From Candidatus Uhrbacteria bacterium RIFCSPHIGHO2_02_FULL_53_13 (lineage in GTDB: Bacteria > Patescibacteriota > Patescibacteriia > UBA9934 > UBA11717), in contig MGDX01000018.1 in NCBI GenBank assembly GCA_001791035.1, positions 1 to 33,652 of the forward strand: a stretch of 33,652 bases of DNA, given 5' to 3'. The position numbers and the translations under genes are program-made. A model generated the notes under the pieces. It had not been told where the DNA came from. It did no database searches and worked only from the letters and a program-made list of their open reading frames with translations. Numbering within the stretch: the first letter of the stretch is position 1; each line of letters starts with the position of its first letter. Positions 29,517 through 33,652 of this stretch are shown here, piece by piece.

Positions 29517-31298
29517 GTGCCCTCCCCTAAAAACAATCCCTTTTCGCGGTGGTTCAAACGAACACGATCCGCATCCTCAAAGCCCGTTGCTTCTTCGCGC
29601 GAAAAACGCGAGAAGCGATTTTTCCAGACGCTCCACGCCGGACGCACATTTCCGGCTCTCACGAAATGGCGTTTTCTTCCGCTCGTGCTCAATAAAAAAG
29701 AGCGTACCTTATTTTGGTGCGCGCTATGCCTTCTTGTCGTAAGTGTCTTTGCGCTCCTCATCAGTTGGTACGTTTCGCACGTGGCGCTCGGTTCATCGCG
29801 CGGAGGCACGTACACGGAGGGCGTTATCGGAACGCCGCAGTTCGTCAACCCCCTCTACGCGCAAGGCAACGACATTGACCAAGATCTTGTGCGTCTCGTT
29901 TACACGGGCCTCATGCAGTGGCATCCCACGGAAGGTCTTGTGACGGATTTGGCCGAGTCGTACACCATCAGCGATGATGAGCGCGTCTATGCGTTTACCT
30001 TGCGCGACGATGCTCTCTGGCATGACGGAACACCGGTGACAATTCGCGATGTCATTTTTACGTTCAATGCCATTCAAAATCCGGAGTACAAAAGCTCTTT
30101 GCATTCAGCGTTTCGCGGCGTAACCATTGAGCAGATTGACGATCGGTCGGTCGCTTTCACCTTGAGCGAGCCGTTTGCTCCATTTTTGGCCGCACTGACC
30201 GTGGGAATTCTCCCTGCGGAATACTGGGGCGACTTGGATCCGACAACAGCAAGACTCGCGGAACGGAATTTGACGCCCATGGGAAGCGGGCCGTATGCCG
30301 TTTTGGAGTTTACTAAAGACAAGCGCGGAGCCATTCAGTCGTACACGCTGGAACGATTCGAGGATTTCTACGGCGGCGAACCGAACATTGACACCATCGA
30401 GTTTAAGATGTATGAGTCCTTGCCCGAGCTCCTGCTCGCGCTCAAAAACCACAATGTTGAAGGCGCCGCGTTTGTGCCAAAGAGCCGCGTGGATGAGTTT
30501 TCCAGCGCTCCGTACCAGCTCATCAATCCGCATCTCCCACAAGTCACTGCCCTGTTTTTCAACGTAAAACACGAGTACGTTGAAGACGCGCGCGTGCGGC
30601 AAGCGCTGAGCGCGGCTTTAGACAAAGACGTTATTGTAGAGACGGTCCTCAAGGGCCACGGTACGGTAGCGCATTCCCTGCTCCTTCCAGATAGCGTTGA
30701 ATCACCTCTTGAAAATCCGCTTGGATACAGCCCCGACAAGGCGCGCACCTTGCTTGAAGAGGTCGGGTTCGACGACGAAACGCATCTCCCGATTACGCTC
30801 ACGACCGTGGATCAAGAAGAGACGGTGCTCGCCGCAAACAGCATCGCGGATATGTGGCGCGCCGTTGGCGTAGACGTGACCGTCAAAGCCGTGGACCCCG
30901 CTCGCCTGCGCGAGGAAGTGCTCAAAGATCGTTCGTATGATATTCTGTTGTCAGGAACGCTCTACGGCATTGATCCGGATCCGTATCCGTTTTGGCACAG
31001 CTCGCAAGCGACACATCCGGGACTCAACCTCTCACAGTACGCCAATCGCGATGTGGATAAAGCGATTGAAAAGGCGCGCACGCTCAGCGACGTGAATGAA
31101 CGACAGGGTTTGTATCGTGAAGTAGCCACGACAGTGAATGCATCGCTCCCGGCCATTTTCTTGTATCAACCAACTTACAGCTACGTGACATCCTCGCGCA
31201 TTCGTGGTATCAACATTGACTCCATCGTCATTCCGGCCGACCGATTCGGCCAAGTGCACGAGTGGTACATCAAAACGCGCAGACAGTTTTATTGGTAA
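29517..31298 (+). CDS. Oligopeptide-binding protein (SBP_bac_5 family), membrane-anchored
   Basis: A 593-residue peptide/solute-binding protein of the OppA/DppA type. Unlike typical members it begins with a basic, hydrophilic 64-residue N-terminus before a membrane helix at about 65-83 (LFWCALCLLVVSVFALLIS). The mature domain shows VIGTPQFVNPLYAQGNDIDQ, the LVRLVYTGLMQW block, and LRDDALWHDGTPVTIRDVIFTF, all hallmark positions. The DPYPFWHSSQ block near 490 is the C-terminal motif. The start is GTG at 29517. No permease or ATPase of an Opp system is in the window; the protein could act with a distant transporter or as a peptide sensor. Co-transcribed with secG. Confidence 0.9.
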   Translation: MPSPKNNPFSRWFKRTRSASSKPVASSREKREKRFFQTLHAGRTFPALTKWRFLPLVLNKKERTLFWCALCLLVVSVFALLISWYVSHVALGSSRGGTYTEGVIGTPQFVNPLYAQGNDIDQDLVRLVYTGLMQWHPTEGLVTDLAESYTISDDERVYAFTLRDDALWHDGTPVTIRDVIFTFNAIQNPEYKSSLHSAFRGVTIEQIDDRSVAFTLSEPFAPFLAALTVGILPAEYWGDLDPTTARLAERNLTPMGSGPYAVLEFTKDKRGAIQSYTLERFEDFYGGEPNIDTIEFKMYESLPELLLALKNHNVEGAAFVPKSRVDEFSSAPYQLINPHLPQVTALFFNVKHEYVEDARVRQALSAALDKDVIVETVLKGHGTVAHSLLLPDSVESPLENPLGYSPDKARTLLEEVGFDDETHLPITLTTVDQEETVLAANSIADMWRAVGVDVTVKAVDPARLREEVLKDRSYDILLSGTLYGIDPDPYPFWHSSQATHPGLNLSQYANRDVDKAIEKARTLSDVNERQGLYREVATTVNASLPAIFLYQPTYSYVTSSRIRGINIDSIVIPADRFGQVHEWYIKTRRQFYW

Positions 31299-31319
31299 GC
31301 TGGCGCCGAGAATACATGA

Positions 31320-31405
31320 GGGCAAGTGGCGGAACGGTAGACGCGCTACGTTCAGGGCGTAGTATCCGCAAGGATGTGAGGGTTCAAATCCCTCCTTGCC
31401 CACCA
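31320..31405 (+). tRNA. tRNA-Leu(CAG)
   Basis: Acceptor GGGCAAG/CTTGCCC, long variable arm (TATCCGCAAGGATG), anticodon stem CTACG/CGTAG with loop TTCAGGG giving CAG, T-arm GAGGGTTCAAATCCCTC and encoded CCA. Confidence 0.95.
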
Positions 31406-31497
31406 AAATGGAATTTGTCATTTTTGAAACTGAATCTTTGAGCCGTGCCTATCAACGGAAGTTCCAAGCGTCTTGAGGGACGTTGCCAACTCTCGTT

Positions 31498-31531
31498 GAT
31501 GTCATACGACATCTGTTGGGACTCGTCCCAA
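31498..31531 (+). other. Two tandem hairpins before RNase J
   Basis: gatgtc-atac-gacatc (31498-31513) and ttggga-ctcg-tcccaa (31516-31531) lie back to back 30 bases before the rnj ATG. If transcribed they form the mRNA leader; RNase J homologues are sometimes autoregulated by 5' structures, which is inference here. No clear promoter is seen between the tRNA and the gene. Confidence 0.45.
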
Positions 31532-31561
31532 TGAACATTTATTCATAACGAAGTATTTATT

Positions 31562-33427
31562 ATGGTTGAAAAACCTAAGAGCTCGGCGGCATCGTCGAGC
31601 AAACGGCCACGACGCCCGCAAGGCGGCGGTGACCGACGCGGCGGACACAAACGTCCGCCACACGCGCGCGGAGGACGCCGCCCCGAGGGCGGCCGCACGC
31701 CGCGACGCGCTACGACGACCGACGAAACGTTCGTCGTTCATCCAAAGGACATCAAGGCGCCGGACAGTGAGGTCCTGCGTGTCATTGTGCTTGGCGGCTG
31801 TGAAGAAGTCGGCCGCAACTGCACTTTGCTCGAGTACGGCAACGACATCATTCTCATTGACATGGGGTTGCAGTTTCCCGAGGAGGATATGCCGGGGATT
31901 GACTACATTATCCCCAACACCGCGTATCTGCGCGGAAAAGAAAAGCGCATTCGCGGCCTCATTATCACGCACGGCCACTACGACCACATCGGCGCCATCC
32001 CACACGTCTTGCCTAAAATCGGCAATCCGCCCATTTACGGTTTGCCCATCACCAACGCAATCATTCGCAAACGCCAAACCGACTACAAGGGATACCCGAA
32101 ACTGAATGTCCACGATCTCAAGGTTGACGACAAAATCAAGCTCGGCAAATTTGAGGTGTCGTTCTTCCACATCAATCACAACATCCCTGATGCCGTGGGC
32201 ATTTTGGTAGAAACGCCTTCAACGCGCCTCGTGCATACCGGCGATTGGAAGTTTGACTTTCATCCCGTCGGCGAAGACCGCGCCGACTTTCAGCGCATCG
32301 CGCTCATCGGCTCCAAGGGTGTTGACGTGCTCATGGGCGACTCGACGAACGCGTCCATTCCTGGACACACCATCTCTGAAAAAGTGGTGGGTGAAGAAAT
32401 CGAGCGCCTCATTGAAAAAGCTACGGGACGCCTTATCATCGGAACGTTCGCCTCGCTCTTGTCGCGCGTCAAGCAGATCATTGAGATGGCCGAGAAGCAC
32501 GGAAAGTTTGTCGCGATCGAAGGATACTCAATGAAAACGAATACGGAGATTGCCAAAGAAGTCGGATTCATCAAATGCAAAGCGAGCACGCTCATCCCAT
32601 CGGACCGCATGGACAAATATCCGGACGATAAAATTGTGATTCTCTGCACCGGCGCGCAGGGTGAGTCCAACGCCGCGCTCATGCGCATCGCCAACAACGA
32701 GCATCGCTTTGTGCGTATCCGCCAAGGAGATACGGTGGTGTTCTCCTCGTCCATCATTCCTGGAAACGAATCCACTGTGCAGAAAGTGTACGACACGCTC
32801 TACCGCCGTGGCGCCAAGGTCATCAACTATCACATGATGGACGTGCACGCGGGCGGACACGGCCGACAAGAGGATTTGAAGCTGATGCTTTCTTTGATGA
32901 AACCGAAGTACTACATTCCCATCGAAGGAAATCACTTCATGCTCAAAGACAACGCCGACATCGCCTACTCACTCGGCTGGGACGCAGAGCACGTGTTCGT
33001 GACAGACAACGGACAGCTGATGGAATTCAAGAACGGGCGCGGTGTGATGCGAAAGGAAAAGGTGCCAACAAACTATGTGTTTGTAGATGGGCTGGGCGTT
33101 GGCGATGTGTCGGATGTTGTGCTACGCGATCGCAACGAGCTGGCGTCCGACGGCATGATTGTCATCATCGCGCAAGTCGAACAGAAAACCGGCAAGCTCG
33201 TGGGCCAGCCGGACATTATCTCGCGTGGGTTTGTGCACATGAAAGAAAACCGCGACTTGATTATGGGCATCAAAAAAGTTGTGCAAAAGTCTGCCTCAAG
33301 TTCAGATCCAAAGAGCACCGCGGACGACGACTACGTGCGACGTCAAATCCGCAACGAGGTCGGGCAGTTTGTTTTGCAAAAGACGAACCGCCGCCCGATG
33401 ATTTTGCCGGTAGTGATTGGGGTATAA
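31562..33427 (+). CDS. rnj: Ribonuclease J
   Basis: A 621-residue metallo-beta-lactamase/beta-CASP nuclease that degrades and matures RNA by 5'-3' exo- and endonuclease action. The first 60 residues are a basic, low-complexity extension (RPRRPQGGGDRRGGHKR and RGGRRP). The catalytic core follows: LGGCEEVGRNC, then HGHYDH at 137-142, NHNIPDA, and LVHTGDWKFD. The beta-CASP part includes GDSTNA and VILCTGAQGE with FSSSIIPGNES. DVHAGGHGRQED corresponds to the usual VHVSGHA block. The C-terminal domain PTNYVFVDGLGVGD is present. The basic N-terminus probably helps RNA binding. No terminator is seen directly after the stop. Confidence 0.95.
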   Translation: MVEKPKSSAASSSKRPRRPQGGGDRRGGHKRPPHARGGRRPEGGRTPRRATTTDETFVVHPKDIKAPDSEVLRVIVLGGCEEVGRNCTLLEYGNDIILIDMGLQFPEEDMPGIDYIIPNTAYLRGKEKRIRGLIITHGHYDHIGAIPHVLPKIGNPPIYGLPITNAIIRKRQTDYKGYPKLNVHDLKVDDKIKLGKFEVSFFHINHNIPDAVGILVETPSTRLVHTGDWKFDFHPVGEDRADFQRIALIGSKGVDVLMGDSTNASIPGHTISEKVVGEEIERLIEKATGRLIIGTFASLLSRVKQIIEMAEKHGKFVAIEGYSMKTNTEIAKEVGFIKCKASTLIPSDRMDKYPDDKIVILCTGAQGESNAALMRIANNEHRFVRIRQGDTVVFSSSIIPGNESTVQKVYDTLYRRGAKVINYHMMDVHAGGHGRQEDLKLMLSLMKPKYYIPIEGNHFMLKDNADIAYSLGWDAEHVFVTDNGQLMEFKNGRGVMRKEKVPTNYVFVDGLGVGDVSDVVLRDRNELASDGMIVIIAQVEQKTGKLVGQPDIISRGFVHMKENRDLIMGIKKVVQKSASSSDPKSTADDDYVRRQIRNEVGQFVLQKTNRRPMILPVVIGV

Positions 33428-33501
33428 GAAATGGGGGTTAGTGAGTAGTGGACTAGCGGAACCTCACAAGGAGCCAACGGTCGGAAGTAAACAAATGGAA
33501 G

Positions 33502-33520
33502 TTATAGTCATCACACTATG
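33502..33520 (+). promoter_or_regulatory. Repeat of the DsbA-like gene's -10/start region
   Basis: TTATAGTCATCACACTATG differs at one base from 28409-28427, which holds the -10 box and start codon of the DsbA-like gene. The ATG at 33518 opens a frame that continues to the window end, but it runs through the palindrome below and may not be a gene. Confidence 0.4.
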
Positions 33521-33540
33521 AAACAGGAATTAGCATTTTT

Positions 33541-33646
33541 GAAACAGAGCGAAGTCCGATGCTCTGCAGGGAGAAAAAACCGCAGATGTAGCCGTAGCTA
33601 CATTGAGGATTTTTTCTTCCGAAGAGCTAGGAATTCGCTCTGTTTC
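33541..33646. repeat. Long imperfect palindrome with 13-bp terminal repeats
   Basis: gaaacagagcgaa (33541-33553) is the exact reverse complement of 33634-33646. Inside, gctct pairs with agagc, gggagaaaaaa with ttttttcttcc (one G-T), and atgtagc-cgta-gctacat forms the tip. The whole 106 bases can fold into one long hairpin. No transposase is nearby; it resembles a MITE or large REP-type intergenic element. Confidence 0.7.
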
Positions 33647-33652
33647 AAGAAT

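Noticed and set aside
33518..33652. Open frame starting MKQELAFLKQ and running to the window end
   Set aside because: Most of it is one palindrome, so openness may be chance; kept only as part of the palindrome finding.
1..33652. CRISPR array, transposase or prophage genes
   Set aside because: No regularly spaced direct repeats and no recognisable transposase, integrase or phage protein was found on either strand.

Overview
The window is a compact, almost fully coding segment of a bacterial chromosome with the standard code (TGA is a working stop at several genes). Short intergenic gaps, few ribosome-binding sites, substrate-binding proteins held by an N-terminal membrane helix instead of a lipobox, and the overall gene set suggest a Candidate Phyla Radiation (Patescibacteria) organism, probably monoderm. 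That placement is inference; no 16S gene is present.

Left part, minus strand (1-5655): an operon of a small membrane protein, a SAM methyltransferase and a second membrane protein that runs off the window, then a complete branched-chain amino-acid ABC transporter, livK-livH-livM-livG-livF, with a strong hairpin between livK and livH. From 5656 to 7500 the DNA is mostly non-coding. It holds a tRNA-Val(UAC), a displaced and scrambled copy of its 3' end, a strong hairpin-rich RNA candidate with promoter- and terminator-like flanks, an unrecognised gene, tRNA-Leu(GAG), and a hairpin-rich spacer.

Middle, minus strand (7500-18966): a two-gene module of unknown function (membrane-anchored coiled coil plus coiled-coil/TPR/cysteine protein), then a long run DHH-like pseudoenzyme - valS - tyrS - argS - bactofilin - diacylglycerol-kinase-like protein, and a site-2-protease-family membrane peptidase.

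Right part: on the plus strand tRNA-Ile(UAU), a small membrane protein, tRNA-Val(GAC), a DUF4173-like membrane protein, an RluD-type pseudouridine synthase, a cytidylate-kinase-like protein and ribosomal protein L19. On the minus strand a secreted repeat protein and uvrA. On the plus strand again a thioredoxin-fold DsbA-like protein, secG, an oligopeptide-binding protein, tRNA-Leu(CAG) and ribonuclease J. The window ends in a long imperfect palindrome.

Functionally the segment mixes translation (three aminoacyl-tRNA synthetases, five tRNAs, L19, a pseudouridine synthase), RNA turnover (RNase J), DNA repair (UvrA), nutrient uptake and envelope work. The most unusual points are the unexplained RNA-like region at 5.78-6.19 kb, the catalytically dead DHH protein, tRNA-Ile(UAU), a REP-like repeat translated inside the pseudouridine synthase, the single-cysteine DsbA-like protein, and repeated placement of -10 boxes directly in front of start codons.
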